A DNA stretch of 64,000 nt from Aurantiacibacter rhizosphaerae (GCF_009807005.1 NZ_WUBR01000001.1:1-64000), one strand, 5' to 3'; numbered from the stretch's first letter, positions 35,421 through 45,114 are shown. Numbers and translations are program-made. The notes: generated from the letters alone by a model not told the origin.

Positions 35421-37124
35421 ATGATCTGGAAGGCAGCAATCACATTACTGGCGGCGGGGGCTCTGGCTCCCGCCGCTGTCGTTTCAGCCCAGGATGCGCC
35501 AGAACCGCTGCACGAACGCACCGCGCTGACGGACCTTCCGCTGGAAGGAGCGCGGGCGGCGATGCAGCTTGAGCATGTAACGCTCTCCATCTCAGTCAAT
35601 CCGCAAAGCCGGCAAATCGCGGGCGATGCCAGCTATCGGGTGCTGGCTGAGGATACGCTGGACGAGCTGGTGTTCGATCTCGATCCGCGCTTCGCCGTAC
35701 GCGGGGTATCAGTGGCCGGTGAGCAGCTTGATGATGGGCGATGGACAAGCGCCGAGGGTTTGCTGACGATCCACCTGGCCGAACCGCTGCTGTCCGGTGC
35801 ACCGATTGACGTGCGCATCACTTACGATGGCGCGCCGCACGTGGCGCGCAATGCGCCGTGGGAGGGTGGCTTCGTCTGGTCGGAAACGCCGGAAGGAAAA
35901 CCCTGGATTGCCACTGCCGTTCAGGGTGAGGGTTGTGACCTCATCTGGCCCTGCATCGATCACTCATCAAAACAGATCGGCACGCTGGACCTTATTGTCA
36001 GCGTGCCAAAGGGGTTGGTGGCAGCGGGCAATGGTCGTCTTATCGGTACGCGCGATGATGGTGACAGGACGGTGTTCCACTGGCAGGCGCGGGACCCCAG
36101 CAATTATGGCATCGCCCTGCAGATCGCGCCCTATGAAGTTGCGCGGCGCGACTATGACAGCCGCTTTGGCAATGCCATTCCCATGATGTTCTTCTACCTT
36201 CCCGGCAAGGAGGAAGGTGCCAATCGCCTGCTCGGTGAAATGTCCGATCAGATCGCCTTCATGGAAGATCGCTTCGGCCCCTACCCCTTCGCGGACGAGA
36301 AGGTGGGCGTGGCGGAAACGCCGCTGCTGGGCATGGAGCACCAGACCATCCTCGCATATGGCAATGGCTATCCCCGCGAAGCCTATGGCCACGATCAGCT
36401 GTTGCAGCATGAGCTGGCGCATGAGTGGTTCGCCAACCAGCTGCGCCATGCCACGATCAACCACATGTGGATGCCGGAGGGGATCACCACCTGGACCCAG
36501 CCACTGTATCTGGAGCATGTACGTGGGACGATGTTCTACGATGCCGAGATGTGGAGGCTGCGCCAGCGCGTGTGGAGTAGGGTGCCGCTGGTGCCGCCCG
36601 AAGGTGACCTGCCCGATTATAACGACCGGGAGGCGAAGTGGGGCGATGACATCTACTTCAAGGGCGCGTGGATCATGCACACGCTGCGCTATCTGGTGGG
36701 GGAGCAGGCGCTGTTTCCCGCGCTGACACGGCTGACATATGGCAACAGCAATCCGGTGCCGGGCGAGACGAAGCCGATCTCCCGCACCACGCATGATTTT
36801 CGCCTCATTCTTGAGGATATCACTGCGCAAGACCTGCGCTGGTTCTTCGATGCCTATTTCTATCAGGCAGATCTGCCGCGGCTGGCCGTGAAGCGCGATG
36901 GCCGCACTCTGACAATGGACTGGATAACCCCCTCGCCATTCCCCTTCGCCATGCCGGTGGAGGTGCGGATCGATGGCAGGAACCGCACGCTGATGATGGA
37001 AGGCGGGCACGGCGAACTGACCTTGCCCGCTGCGGATACGCATTTCCTGATCGATCCCGGCAACCGGATTCTGAAACACGATGCCGCAATCGAGGCATGG
37101 CAGAACCGCGATTCAAGGGACTAG
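35421..37124 (+). CDS. M1 family zinc aminopeptidase, secreted
   Basis: A 567-residue protein with a signal peptide (about 1-22) and the M1 fold. The beta N-domain is followed by the GMEHQT exopeptidase loop, the zinc site HELAH at 330-334 in LLQHELAHEWFANQL, and the downstream Glu in TQPLYLEHVRG. The C-terminal helical domain is short, as in bacterial secreted M1 peptidases. It probably trims peptides in the periplasm. Start at 35421, 32 bases after clpA. Confidence 0.92.
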   Translation: MIWKAAITLLAAGALAPAAVVSAQDAPEPLHERTALTDLPLEGARAAMQLEHVTLSISVNPQSRQIAGDASYRVLAEDTLDELVFDLDPRFAVRGVSVAGEQLDDGRWTSAEGLLTIHLAEPLLSGAPIDVRITYDGAPHVARNAPWEGGFVWSETPEGKPWIATAVQGEGCDLIWPCIDHSSKQIGTLDLIVSVPKGLVAAGNGRLIGTRDDGDRTVFHWQARDPSNYGIALQIAPYEVARRDYDSRFGNAIPMMFFYLPGKEEGANRLLGEMSDQIAFMEDRFGPYPFADEKVGVAETPLLGMEHQTILAYGNGYPREAYGHDQLLQHELAHEWFANQLRHATINHMWMPEGITTWTQPLYLEHVRGTMFYDAEMWRLRQRVWSRVPLVPPEGDLPDYNDREAKWGDDIYFKGAWIMHTLRYLVGEQALFPALTRLTYGNSNPVPGETKPISRTTHDFRLILEDITAQDLRWFFDAYFYQADLPRLAVKRDGRTLTMDWITPSPFPFAMPVEVRIDGRNRTLMMEGGHGELTLPAADTHFLIDPGNRILKHDAAIEAWQNRDSRD

Positions 37125-37163
37125 GCCGGAACGAAACTTGCGCCGCGCAACTTTCTACACTCG

Positions 37164-38168
37164 ATGGCAGCACCTTTTTCCTGGATCCGGCCCGAACCGC
37201 ATGGCGTGCATGTCGTGCCTGCCGATGCGTGGATCGATCCTTCCAAGGCGGTGGACCGCGCGCTGGTGACCCACGGCCATGCAGACCATGCGCGCGGCGG
37301 GCATGGGCAAACCGTCGCCACGCCGGAAACGCTGGCCATTATGGAACTGCGATACAACACGCGCGATGGCGCAACCCCTGTGGAATATGGCGAAACGATC
37401 CGGCTGAAAGGCGGAGTGGATGCCACGTACATCCCCGCCGGACACGTGCTCGGCAGCGCGCAGATCCTGCTGGAGCATGCAGGAGAGCGCGTTGTCATCA
37501 CCGGCGATTACAAGCGCCGCGCCGATCCCACCTGCCCGCCATTCCAGGTAACGCCCTGCGATATCTTCATTACGGAGGCGACATTCGGCCTGCCGCTGTT
37601 CTCCCACCCACCGATTGCAGACGAGATGGCAAAGCTGCTGGACCGGCTGGAGGCGCATCCGGACAGGTGCGTGCTGGTGGGCGCCTATGCGCTGGGAAAG
37701 GCGCAGCGCGTGATCGCGGAACTGCGCGCCGCCGGACATTCGCAGCCGATTTACCTGCACGGCGCGATGGAGAAGATGTGCCGCCTATACGAAGAATTCG
37801 GCGTCGATCTGGGTGAACTGCGGCTGGTGGCCGATCATGAGAAGGATGATATGCGCGGATCAATCATCATCTCCCCGCCCTCTGCCCTGAATGACCGGTG
37901 GAGCCGCCGATTGCCCGATCCCATCACCGCCATGGCCAGCGGCTGGATGCGCGTGCGCCAGCGCGCCCGGCAGCGCAATGTGGAGCTGCCCCTCGTCATA
38001 TCCGATCACGCCGACTGGGAAGAGCTGACGCGCACCATCCAGGAAGTGGATCCGCACGAAACATGGATCACCCACGGGCGCGAGGAAGCGTTGCTGCGCT
38101 GGCACCAGCTGCACCAGCGCCGCGCCCGCGCGCTGGCGATGGTGGGTTACGAGGATGAGGACGACTAG
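37164..38168 (+). CDS. Ligase-associated DNA exonuclease (metallo-beta-lactamase/beta-CASP)
   Basis: A 334-residue MBL-fold nuclease with THGHADHARGG, the AGHVLGSAQI strand, the TGDYKRR motif and a beta-CASP-like insert (YALGKAQRVI). This family is normally found next to an ATP-dependent DNA ligase, as here, where only two bases separate it from the ligase GTG. The pair is thought to act in DNA end processing and repair. In many bacteria an Lhr-type helicase and a phosphoesterase are also adjacent, but neither is here. Confidence 0.92.
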   Translation: MAAPFSWIRPEPHGVHVVPADAWIDPSKAVDRALVTHGHADHARGGHGQTVATPETLAIMELRYNTRDGATPVEYGETIRLKGGVDATYIPAGHVLGSAQILLEHAGERVVITGDYKRRADPTCPPFQVTPCDIFITEATFGLPLFSHPPIADEMAKLLDRLEAHPDRCVLVGAYALGKAQRVIAELRAAGHSQPIYLHGAMEKMCRLYEEFGVDLGELRLVADHEKDDMRGSIIISPPSALNDRWSRRLPDPITAMASGWMRVRQRARQRNVELPLVISDHADWEELTRTIQEVDPHETWITHGREEALLRWHQLHQRRARALAMVGYEDEDD

Positions 38169-38170
38169 GC

Positions 38171-39781
38171 GTGGAAGCCTTCGCCGCCCTGATCGATGCG
38201 CTGATCTACACGCGCAGCCGCAATGAAAAGCTGCGGCTGATTGCCGAATATCTGCGCGCAACGCCCGATCCCGATCGCGGCTATGCCCTTGCCGCGCTGA
38301 CCGATGGGCTGGATTTCAAGGCCGTGAAATCCTCCACCATCCGCAATCTGCTGAAAGAGCGGGTCGATCCGGTGCTCTGGTCGCTCAGCCGCGATTTCGT
38401 GGGCGATACGGCGGAAACCGCCAGCTTCCTGTGGCCTGAACCGGTCGGCGCGGTCGCCCAGCCGCCTACGGTTGGCGAAGCGGTGGATGCCTTGTCCGGC
38501 ATGACCCGCGCAAATGCGATGGTGGAACTGCCCCGCTTGCTGGACAGGCTGGATTCCGCGGGCCGCTATGCGTTCTTCAAACTGGCGACCGGCGGCATGC
38601 GCGTGGGCGTTTCCAGCCGCCTTGCCAAGGTGGCTTTCGCGCAGGCCTTTGATGTGTCCGTGGATGATGTGGAGGAATACTGGCACGCGCTGGAGCCGCC
38701 CTATGGGCAGCTTTTCGCCTGGGGCGCCGATGGCGAAGACCCGCCGGACACCGCCAATATGCCGCTGTTCAAGCCATTCATGCTGGCGCATCCGCTGGAA
38801 GAAACGGTGGTGGACCTCGCGGATTTTGCTGCCGAGTGGAAGTGGGATGGCATCCGCGTGCAGCTTGTCCATGTGGCGGGCGAGACGCGCGTCTATTCCC
38901 GCAGTGGCGACGATATCAGCGCCACCTTCCCCGAAATGGTGACCGCGCTGGATTTTCCCGCCGTGCTGGATGGAGAGCTGCTGGTGCGCGGGAATGTGCA
39001 GGGCGGCGATGCCAATGATCTGACGCAGGGCGGTGCCGCCAGCTTCAACGCGCTGCAGCAACGGCTGGGCCGCAAGACCGTGAGCAAGAAGATGCTAGCC
39101 GAGAGCCCCGCCTTCGTGCGGCTGTACGATGTCCTGTCGGCAGATGGCGAGGATCTGCGCAGCCTGCCGTGGCAGCAGCGCCGCCAGCGGCTGGAACAGC
39201 TGCTGCCCCGCCTGCCCGATACGCATTTCGATCTCAGCAAGGTCGTGGAGGCGGAGGATTTCGAGCAGCTTGCCCAGATCCGCGAAGGCACGCGCGACGA
39301 TGCCATCGAAGGGCTGATGCTGAAGCGGCGGGACAGCCCCTACGTCGCGGGCCGCAAGACCGGGCTGTGGTACAAGTGGAAGCGCGATCCGCTGCTGATC
39401 GATTGCGTGCTGATGTACGCCCAGCGCGGCAGCGGCAAACGCTCCAGCTTCTATTCCGACTACACTTTCGGCTGCTGGGATGGCGATCCCGATCAGGGCG
39501 CGGAACTGCTGCCGGTGGGGAAGGCCTATTCGGGCTTCACCGATGCCGAGCTGAAGAAGCTGGACAAGATCGTGCGCCAGAACACACTGAACCGCTTTGG
39601 CCCGGTGCGGGAGGTGGAGCGGACCCTGGTGTTCGAGGTCGCCTTCGATTCTGTGCATTCCAGCAAGCGCCACAAATCCGGCCTGGCCATGCGTTTCCCG
39701 CGCATTCACCGCATCCGCTGGGACAAGCCCGTGCATGAGGCCGATCGCCTGGAGACACTGCGCGCGTTGATCCGCGACTGA
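38171..39781 (+). CDS. ATP-dependent DNA ligase, cisplatin-damage-response type
   Basis: A 536-residue LigB/C-like ligase. An N-terminal helical DNA-binding domain (about 1-190) precedes the adenylation domain with the AMP-lysine motif EWKWDGIR, then VLDGELLV, EGLMLKRRDSPYVAGRKTGLWYKWKRD, and an OB-fold domain ending in RFPRIHRIRWDK. The start is GTG at 38171. The gene is in tight tandem with its exonuclease partner. It would supplement the NAD-dependent replicative ligase in repair. Confidence 0.94.
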   Translation: MEAFAALIDALIYTRSRNEKLRLIAEYLRATPDPDRGYALAALTDGLDFKAVKSSTIRNLLKERVDPVLWSLSRDFVGDTAETASFLWPEPVGAVAQPPTVGEAVDALSGMTRANAMVELPRLLDRLDSAGRYAFFKLATGGMRVGVSSRLAKVAFAQAFDVSVDDVEEYWHALEPPYGQLFAWGADGEDPPDTANMPLFKPFMLAHPLEETVVDLADFAAEWKWDGIRVQLVHVAGETRVYSRSGDDISATFPEMVTALDFPAVLDGELLVRGNVQGGDANDLTQGGAASFNALQQRLGRKTVSKKMLAESPAFVRLYDVLSADGEDLRSLPWQQRRQRLEQLLPRLPDTHFDLSKVVEAEDFEQLAQIREGTRDDAIEGLMLKRRDSPYVAGRKTGLWYKWKRDPLLIDCVLMYAQRGSGKRSSFYSDYTFGCWDGDPDQGAELLPVGKAYSGFTDAELKKLDKIVRQNTLNRFGPVREVERTLVFEVAFDSVHSSKRHKSGLAMRFPRIHRIRWDKPVHEADRLETLRALIRD

Positions 39782-39801
39782 CCACGCCTTAGGGCGGGAC
39801 G

Positions 39802-40446
39802 ATGGAACGATTCGACCCCGACCGACGCCGCCTGGCCATCGGCATCGCCCTGCTCGCCGGTTTCGTCGATGCGACGGGATATCTGCAGGTAGACGGGTAT
39901 TTCGTGTCTTTCATGACGGGCAACACGACGCTGTTTGCGCATGATCTTGTCACAGGCGCGCCACGTGTGCTGGTGCCCGCCTTGCTGATTCTGGGCTTTA
40001 TTCTGGGCGTTTCGCTGGGCACCTGGCTTGGCGATTTGCGGGAGGATGGCCGCAAGCGGCGCGTATTGTCGCTTGTCATCGCATTGCTGGCCGCAGCAGC
40101 GGCGGCACGCGGGTCTGGCTGGCAAACGCCTTCGCTGGCCTGCCTCGTTATCGCCATGGGCGCGCTCAACACCGCTCTCAGCGGTAATCGCCGCAACCCC
40201 GTGGGCCTGACATATATGACGGGCGCATTGGTACGGCTGGGCCAGGCATTGGGAGACAGGTTGGGCGGCAGACGCAGCGGCGGCTGGTCCCCTTTCATGC
40301 TGTTGTGGCTGGCACTGATGGCAGGCGCGGTGCTGGGCGTGGTGGTGACATTGCATGCACGCGGCGCGGGCCTGTGGGTGGCGGTGGTCTATGCGGCAGG
40401 GCTGCTGATCTTCAGCGAACGGCTGTCAGCGCGGAAGACTTCCTGA
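39802..40446 (+). CDS. YoaK family membrane protein (DUF1275)
   Basis: A 214-residue, six-TM protein. The DUF1275 signature is GFVDATGYLQVDGYFVSFMTGNTTLFAHDL near the start and a repeat-like second half with NRRNPVGLTYMTGALVRLGQALGD. The family has no settled function. It is the last gene of the plus-strand run after the ligase and converges with the DUF167 gene. Confidence 0.9.
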   Translation: MERFDPDRRRLAIGIALLAGFVDATGYLQVDGYFVSFMTGNTTLFAHDLVTGAPRVLVPALLILGFILGVSLGTWLGDLREDGRKRRVLSLVIALLAAAAAARGSGWQTPSLACLVIAMGALNTALSGNRRNPVGLTYMTGALVRLGQALGDRLGGRRSGGWSPFMLLWLALMAGAVLGVVVTLHARGAGLWVAVVYAAGLLIFSERLSARKTS

Positions 40447-40470
40447 CCCGCGAGACATCGGCCCCGCGCT

Positions 40471-40746
40471 TCAGATGCGAAAGCTCTTGTCCCGCGAAGT
40501 TGCGCCGCGCAACAATTGAACCGCCGATGGCGCGCAGCCCAGCGCCTTTGCCAACAGCGCGGCAACTGCCGCATTCGCCGCGCCATCCTGCGGCTTCGTG
40601 CGTGTTTTCACCAGCACGCGCCCTTCCCTGACTTCTACACCCTCGCTCCGCGCGCCAGCGGTGACGCGCACGGCCAGCCGGCCTTCGCTGTCTGCAAGGG
40701 CGCGAATCTCTTCTGGAGGCGGGAAATCAGTCTTCGGGCGTGCCAT
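40471..40746 (-). CDS. DUF167 (YggU-like) family protein
   Basis: A 91-residue protein of the DUF167 fold: GRLAVRVTAGARSEGVEVREGRVLVKTRTKPQDGAANAAVAALLAKALGCAPSAVQLLRGATSRDKSF matches the family from end to end. The function is unknown. Its start overlaps the carbonic anhydrase gene by 20 bases, so it closes the hemB chain of overlapping genes. Confidence 0.92.
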   Translation of the reverse strand: MARPKTDFPPPEEIRALADSEGRLAVRVTAGARSEGVEVREGRVLVKTRTKPQDGAANAAVAALLAKALGCAPSAVQLLRGATSRDKSFRI

Positions 40747-41320
40747 TGAGCTGTGCCAGATGCTTTTGCGCCAGCTTGCAATATCGCTCTGTCTGGAACT
40801 TGATCTTGGCGATCTGCGCTTCGTCCTGCGTGCGATAATATTTGGCCGGGCGCCCGATCCAGATTTCGCCCGGTCCGATCTGCTTGCCGGGACTGAGTAA
40901 TGCGCCTGCCCCCAGCATGCCGCCTTCGGCTATGCGCGCGCCATCCATGGCAACCGCGCCCATGCCAACGAACGCCCGATCCGCAAGCTGGCAGCCATGC
41001 ACCACCGCCATGTGGCCGATAACGCAATCCTCGCCGATGATCGTGGGCTCTCCTTCGGTATCGGGTCGCGGACCTTCTACGTGGAAGACGCTGCCGTCCT
41101 GCACATTGCTGCGCGCGCCCACCACGATGCGATGGATATCGCCGCGCAGCACGCAATTGTACCACACACTGGCCTCCGCCCCGATGGTGACATCGCCGAT
41201 GATCCGGGCTCCCGGCGCAACAAAGGCGGTGGGGTGGACTTGCGGCACCTTGCCTTCGAACGGCATGATCGTGGCGCCGGGAAAGCGGGGGTCGCTGATC
41301 GCGTTATCGTGCTGGCTCAC
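40727..41320 (-). CDS. Gamma-type carbonic anhydrase family protein
   Basis: A 197-residue left-handed beta-helix (hexapeptide-repeat) protein. The metal-ligand histidines appear in the right places: SVFHVEG and GHMAVVHGC. Family members include CamH-like enzymes and PaaY/YrdA proteins of uncertain activity. The start is GTG at 41320, which forms GTGA with the upstream stop. An internal ATG at 41266 is the alternative. Confidence 0.92.
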   Translation of the reverse strand: MSQHDNAISDPRFPGATIMPFEGKVPQVHPTAFVAPGARIIGDVTIGAEASVWYNCVLRGDIHRIVVGARSNVQDGSVFHVEGPRPDTEGEPTIIGEDCVIGHMAVVHGCQLADRAFVGMGAVAMDGARIAEGGMLGAGALLSPGKQIGPGEIWIGRPAKYYRTQDEAQIAKIKFQTERYCKLAQKHLAQLNGTPED

Positions 41321-43512
41321 AAGAAATTCTCCCAGACGAGGTAGGGCAGAACGGATGCGTAATCATCCGTCCAGACGGGGCCTTCGGGCGGGGCAAGCAG
41401 GCGCCAGTCGGCCATGACAGAAAGCCTGTCCAGCGGCCCGCGCGACGGTGATAGCGCAATCCAGGTGGAGGGGTAGAGGTGTTTTTGCCGGTCCGGCTGA
41501 TCCTGCCACACCATCGCAAACAGCCCGCGTTTTTCCGCCAGCCGGGCAACAACCGGCTCCAGCCGGACATAGCGATTGGAAATGTGCAACAGCAGCAGCC
41601 CGTCTGGCGCAAGGGCGCGTTCGTAAATCGCCGTGGCTTCCAGCGTCAGCAGATGGAGGGGAATGGCGTCGGACGAAAAGGCATCGATCACCAGCACATC
41701 GAAACTGGCAGGCGGCAGATCCTGCAACCGCAGGCGCGCATCGCCGATCAGCATTTTGGCCTCCGGCGCGCACTCCTCGATAAAACCGAACTGGCCAGAG
41801 CGGGAAAGCGCCACGATCTCCGGATCGATCTCGAAAAAGGTCCAGCGCTGGCCCGGCTGGCGATAGCAGGCCAGCGTTCCCACACCCAGGCCAATGCTGC
41901 CGATGCGCGCGCTGGGGCCAACAATCCGCTCTGCCTGCGCCAGCGCCAGCCCTACGCCGGAACCGGTGCCGTAATATGCCGTCGGCTCCTGCGCTGCGGC
42001 CCCGGCGCGCTGAATGCCGTGGATGGTGGTGCCATGCATCAGGATCCTGACGCCATCGTCGCGCTGCGTAATCGAATAGGTGCCGAAATAGCTGCGCTGG
42101 CGCTCTCCATTCACACTGGCGATCAGATTGCTGAGGCCACCCAGCGCCAGCAGCAGGGATGCGCAGGCCAGCACGAAAGACAGGCGGCGCGCTGCCAGCA
42201 CCATGGCAAGGCACAGGATCACCAGCAGCGCCAGCCAATCAATCCACTCCAGGCCCGCCTCTGTCTGCACCCGCGCATACAGCAGGAGCGCAGCATTGAA
42301 GACGAGGAACACGCCGACCACCAGAATGACGCGCGCCGATTGCCTGTCCTTCGTCAGCGAACCCAGCAATCTGCGCCATACGCCAAGGGGTATCAGCGCC
42401 GCAGCCGCCAGGATCAGCAGCGGATGCTCCCACGTCCAGTCAAACAGCAGTGGCGCAAGAATGGCAGTGAACACGCCGCCCAACGCTCCGCCAGCGGCCA
42501 TGTAAAGGTAGAATTGCGACAGGCGCGCCGGGCTTGGGCGCAGATCGTAAAGCCGCGCGTGCAGCGCCGTCGCCACCACGAACAGCAGCAGCAGGCTGGC
42601 AATCGCCGCCAGCAGATCGGCTCGCCCGGCGGCGAACATGGCGATGCCGCCATCCACCAACAGCACGAGTGGTGCGAGGAAAAGGAAGACCTTCGCCATG
42701 CCGCGCTTCCGGGCAAAGGCCACCGTATAGCTGAGCAGATAGAGCCCCAGCGGTATCACCCACAGCAGCGGGATCGCCATGATATCCGTGGTGAGAAATG
42801 TCGTGGTCGACAGCATCAGCCCCGATGGCACCGCAGGCAACAGCAGCCACAGGGCCTTGCGCTTCCAGTTCACCGCGACATCGTCAGCCGCGTCTTCCTG
42901 CAAATCTGGTGCGGCATCGCGGCGATTGAATATGGCAAAGCCGATCAGCACCAGCAGCGCGATATAGCCGAGGGTCCAGCCCCAGCTTTGCTGGCCTAAG
43001 GTGAGGAAAGGCTCGGCCAGCAACGGATATGTCAGCAACCCGGCAAAGCTGCCGAGGTTGGATGCGGCGTAGAGCGGATAGGGATTTCCAGCCTGCGGGT
43101 GCGCGGCAAACCAGCGTTGTATCAGCGGGGCCTGCGCGGAAACCGCAAAGAACGCAGGGCCGACGGTCAAAAGGAACAGCCACGGCACCCACAGCACTTC
43201 CCACCCTGTTTGCAGCTGGGCAACGGGCGCCAGAGCCAGTGGAAGGGTAAGCCCAGCGAGGGCCAGAACGCCGAGGTGAATGAGCCCCTGCTGGCGCACG
43301 GAAAAGCGCCCTATTGCGTGGGCATAGGCATATCCTGCCAGAAGCAGCGCCTGATACACCAGCATGGCGCTGTTCCACACATTGGGCGCGCCGCCCAATT
43401 GCGGCAGGGCCATGCGCGCCACCATCGGTTGCACCAGGAAAAGCAGGAAACTGCCGGCAAAGATCGTTGCCGAGAAAAGCCAGCGCCGCGGTGCCCCGGC
43501 GGTTTCAGCCAT
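41317..43512 (-). CDS. Fused MFS-like membrane / spermidine synthase-like protein
   Basis: A 731-residue fusion. The first ~470 residues hold about a dozen TMs starting LFSATIFAGSFLLFLVQPMVARMALPQLGG. The rest is a methyltransferase-fold polyamine synthase-like domain: GSGVGLALAQAERI, IGSIGLGVGTLACY, FFEIDPEIVALS, LIGDARLRL and VLVIDAFSSDAIPLHLLT. Such fusions are common in bacteria, but whether they make spermidine or transport a product is not known. It overlaps its neighbours at both ends (ATGGCTGA upstream, GTGA downstream). Confidence 0.92.
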   Translation of the reverse strand: MAETAGAPRRWLFSATIFAGSFLLFLVQPMVARMALPQLGGAPNVWNSAMLVYQALLLAGYAYAHAIGRFSVRQQGLIHLGVLALAGLTLPLALAPVAQLQTGWEVLWVPWLFLLTVGPAFFAVSAQAPLIQRWFAAHPQAGNPYPLYAASNLGSFAGLLTYPLLAEPFLTLGQQSWGWTLGYIALLVLIGFAIFNRRDAAPDLQEDAADDVAVNWKRKALWLLLPAVPSGLMLSTTTFLTTDIMAIPLLWVIPLGLYLLSYTVAFARKRGMAKVFLFLAPLVLLVDGGIAMFAAGRADLLAAIASLLLLFVVATALHARLYDLRPSPARLSQFYLYMAAGGALGGVFTAILAPLLFDWTWEHPLLILAAAALIPLGVWRRLLGSLTKDRQSARVILVVGVFLVFNAALLLYARVQTEAGLEWIDWLALLVILCLAMVLAARRLSFVLACASLLLALGGLSNLIASVNGERQRSYFGTYSITQRDDGVRILMHGTTIHGIQRAGAAAQEPTAYYGTGSGVGLALAQAERIVGPSARIGSIGLGVGTLACYRQPGQRWTFFEIDPEIVALSRSGQFGFIEECAPEAKMLIGDARLRLQDLPPASFDVLVIDAFSSDAIPLHLLTLEATAIYERALAPDGLLLLHISNRYVRLEPVVARLAEKRGLFAMVWQDQPDRQKHLYPSTWIALSPSRGPLDRLSVMADWRLLAPPEGPVWTDDYASVLPYLVWENFL

Positions 43513-44083
43513 TGCTGCGCTGCGCCCACTCCTGCGCAGTGATGGCGTAGATTATCGTGGGGTTAAGCTCCGGCCCCCAACGGTCATCCTGAAAATCCAG
43601 ATCTTCGCGGCGTTTCATGCCCAGCCGCCGCATCAGGCCCCAGCTGGCCGCATTCCCCTGAACCGTCAGCGCGACGATTTCGTCATAGCCGAACTTGCCA
43701 AAACCCAGATCCAGAGAAGCCGTCGCCGCTTCCTTTGCATAGCCATGGCCCCAGGCGTCTTCCCGCATGCGCCAGCCTACTTCCGCCATGCCGAACACGG
43801 GTGACCCCTCAACATTGCCGCGCTTCAATCCGCAGAAGCCCAGCATCTCTCCCGACAGGTGACCGCCATCGTCCTTGCGCTGCATCACCCACAAGGTGTG
43901 GCCGAAATCGCGCGCATAACTCTCAAGGCGCTCCTGTGATCCGTTGCGAAGCGTATCGTCCGCCAGTCCGCCCAGCCAGCGCATCACGGCAGGCGTGTTC
44001 GTCAGCTGCCAGAAGCGCGGCCAGTCTTCCGCGCGCCAGTCGCGCAGGATCAGGCGATCCGTCTGGTGCGAGAAGTCAGCCAT
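43505..44083 (-). CDS. GNAT family N-acetyltransferase (RimJ/RimL-like)
   Basis: A 192-residue acetyltransferase. The pattern TDRLILRDWRAEDWPRFWQL, GFCGLKRGN, AEVGWRMREDAWGHGYAKEAATASL (acetyl-CoA loop) and NAASWGLMRRLGMKRRED is that of the Acetyltransf_3 group that acetylates protein N termini or small amines. The substrate is unknown. The ATG at 44083 lies inside the end of hemB. Confidence 0.9.
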   Translation of the reverse strand: MADFSHQTDRLILRDWRAEDWPRFWQLTNTPAVMRWLGGLADDTLRNGSQERLESYARDFGHTLWVMQRKDDGGHLSGEMLGFCGLKRGNVEGSPVFGMAEVGWRMREDAWGHGYAKEAATASLDLGFGKFGYDEIVALTVQGNAASWGLMRRLGMKRREDLDFQDDRWGPELNPTIIYAITAQEWAQRSNG

Positions 44084-45071
44084 TGAGAATACGTGCTGCC
44101 ACCGGTGCATGATAGCTCAAAACGCCGGAACACCCGGCGCGTTTGAATGCGATCAGCTTTTCCATCAGCAAGGCGTCGCGATCCCCCACGCCGGCCGCGG
44201 CGCCCGCTTCCAGCAGGGCATATTCGCCGCTCACCTGATAGGCGAATACGGGCACTTCGAACCGCTGCTTCACGCGCCAGATAAGGTCAAGATAGGCGAG
44301 GCCCGGCTTCACCATCACGCTATCCGCACCCTCTGCAAGGTCCATTTCCACCTCGGCCAGCGCTTCCATCGCATTGGCGGGATCCATCTGATAGGTCTTC
44401 TTGTCGCCCACCAGCCGATCGCCAGAGCCCACCGCATCGCGGAACGGGCCGTAGAAGGCGGAGGCATATTTCGCGGCGTAGCTCATGATCTGGATATTGT
44501 GATGCCCACCCATCTCCAGAGCCATGCGGATCACCTTCACGCGGCCATCCATCATGTCGGACGGGGCGATAATGTCTGCGCCCGCCTCCGCCTGGTTGAT
44601 CGCCTGATCCACCAGCATGGCAACGGTATCGTCGTTGACGACGTAGCCTGCATCATCCAGCAGCCCGTCCTGCCCATGCGTGGTGTAGGGATCCAAGGCC
44701 ACATCGGTGAGAATGCCGATATCGCTGCCGCAGGCATCGCGCACGGCGCGAATGGCTCGGCACATCAGATTGTCCGGGTTCAGCGCCTCGTCACCACCAG
44801 TGCTGCGCAGTTCGGGCTGGGTGTTGGGAAACAGCGCGATGCAGGGAATGCCCAGTTCCATCGCCTCTTTCGCGCGGCTTGCAATCCCATCAACAGACCA
44901 GCGCGAAACGCCGGGCAGGCTGGCGACGGGGTCTTCCACCCCCTGCCCATCGGTGACGAACAGCGGCCAGATCAGATCCGCCGGTGTCAGCACGGTTTCG
45001 CGGTGCATCGAACGGCTCCATGCGCTGGCACGGGTGCGACGAAGGCGGGTGTTGGGATAGCTGCGTGTCAT
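44076..45071 (-). CDS. hemB: Porphobilinogen synthase (delta-aminolevulinate dehydratase)
   Basis: HemB condenses two 5-aminolevulinates to porphobilinogen in haem synthesis. The 331-residue TIM barrel shows RLRRTRASAWSRSM, ADLIWPLFV, PDNLMCRAI, the Schiff-base lysines in SYAAKYASAFYGPFRDA and VMVKPGLAY, and VSGEYALLEAG. The zinc-site cysteine cluster of the zinc-type enzymes is replaced by Asp (VALDPYTTHGQDG), so it is probably magnesium-dependent. The ATG at 45071 is used. The next gene starts within its final codons. Confidence 0.96.
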   Translation of the reverse strand: MTRSYPNTRLRRTRASAWSRSMHRETVLTPADLIWPLFVTDGQGVEDPVASLPGVSRWSVDGIASRAKEAMELGIPCIALFPNTQPELRSTGGDEALNPDNLMCRAIRAVRDACGSDIGILTDVALDPYTTHGQDGLLDDAGYVVNDDTVAMLVDQAINQAEAGADIIAPSDMMDGRVKVIRMALEMGGHHNIQIMSYAAKYASAFYGPFRDAVGSGDRLVGDKKTYQMDPANAMEALAEVEMDLAEGADSVMVKPGLAYLDLIWRVKQRFEVPVFAYQVSGEYALLEAGAAAGVGDRDALLMEKLIAFKRAGCSGVLSYHAPVAARILNG

Positions 45072-45114
45072 CGGGCGCCACCTCTGCCGCAAAAGCGCGG
45101 CGCGGGCAATCCGA

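Noticed and set aside
33982-35439. 485-codon open frame opposite clpA
   Set aside because: It is a shadow of the conserved clpA codons, with low-complexity composition and no domain.
41479-42999. 506-codon open frame opposite the MFS/spermidine synthase fusion
   Set aside because: It is an antisense shadow with very high Gln/Arg/His content and no homology that I recognise.
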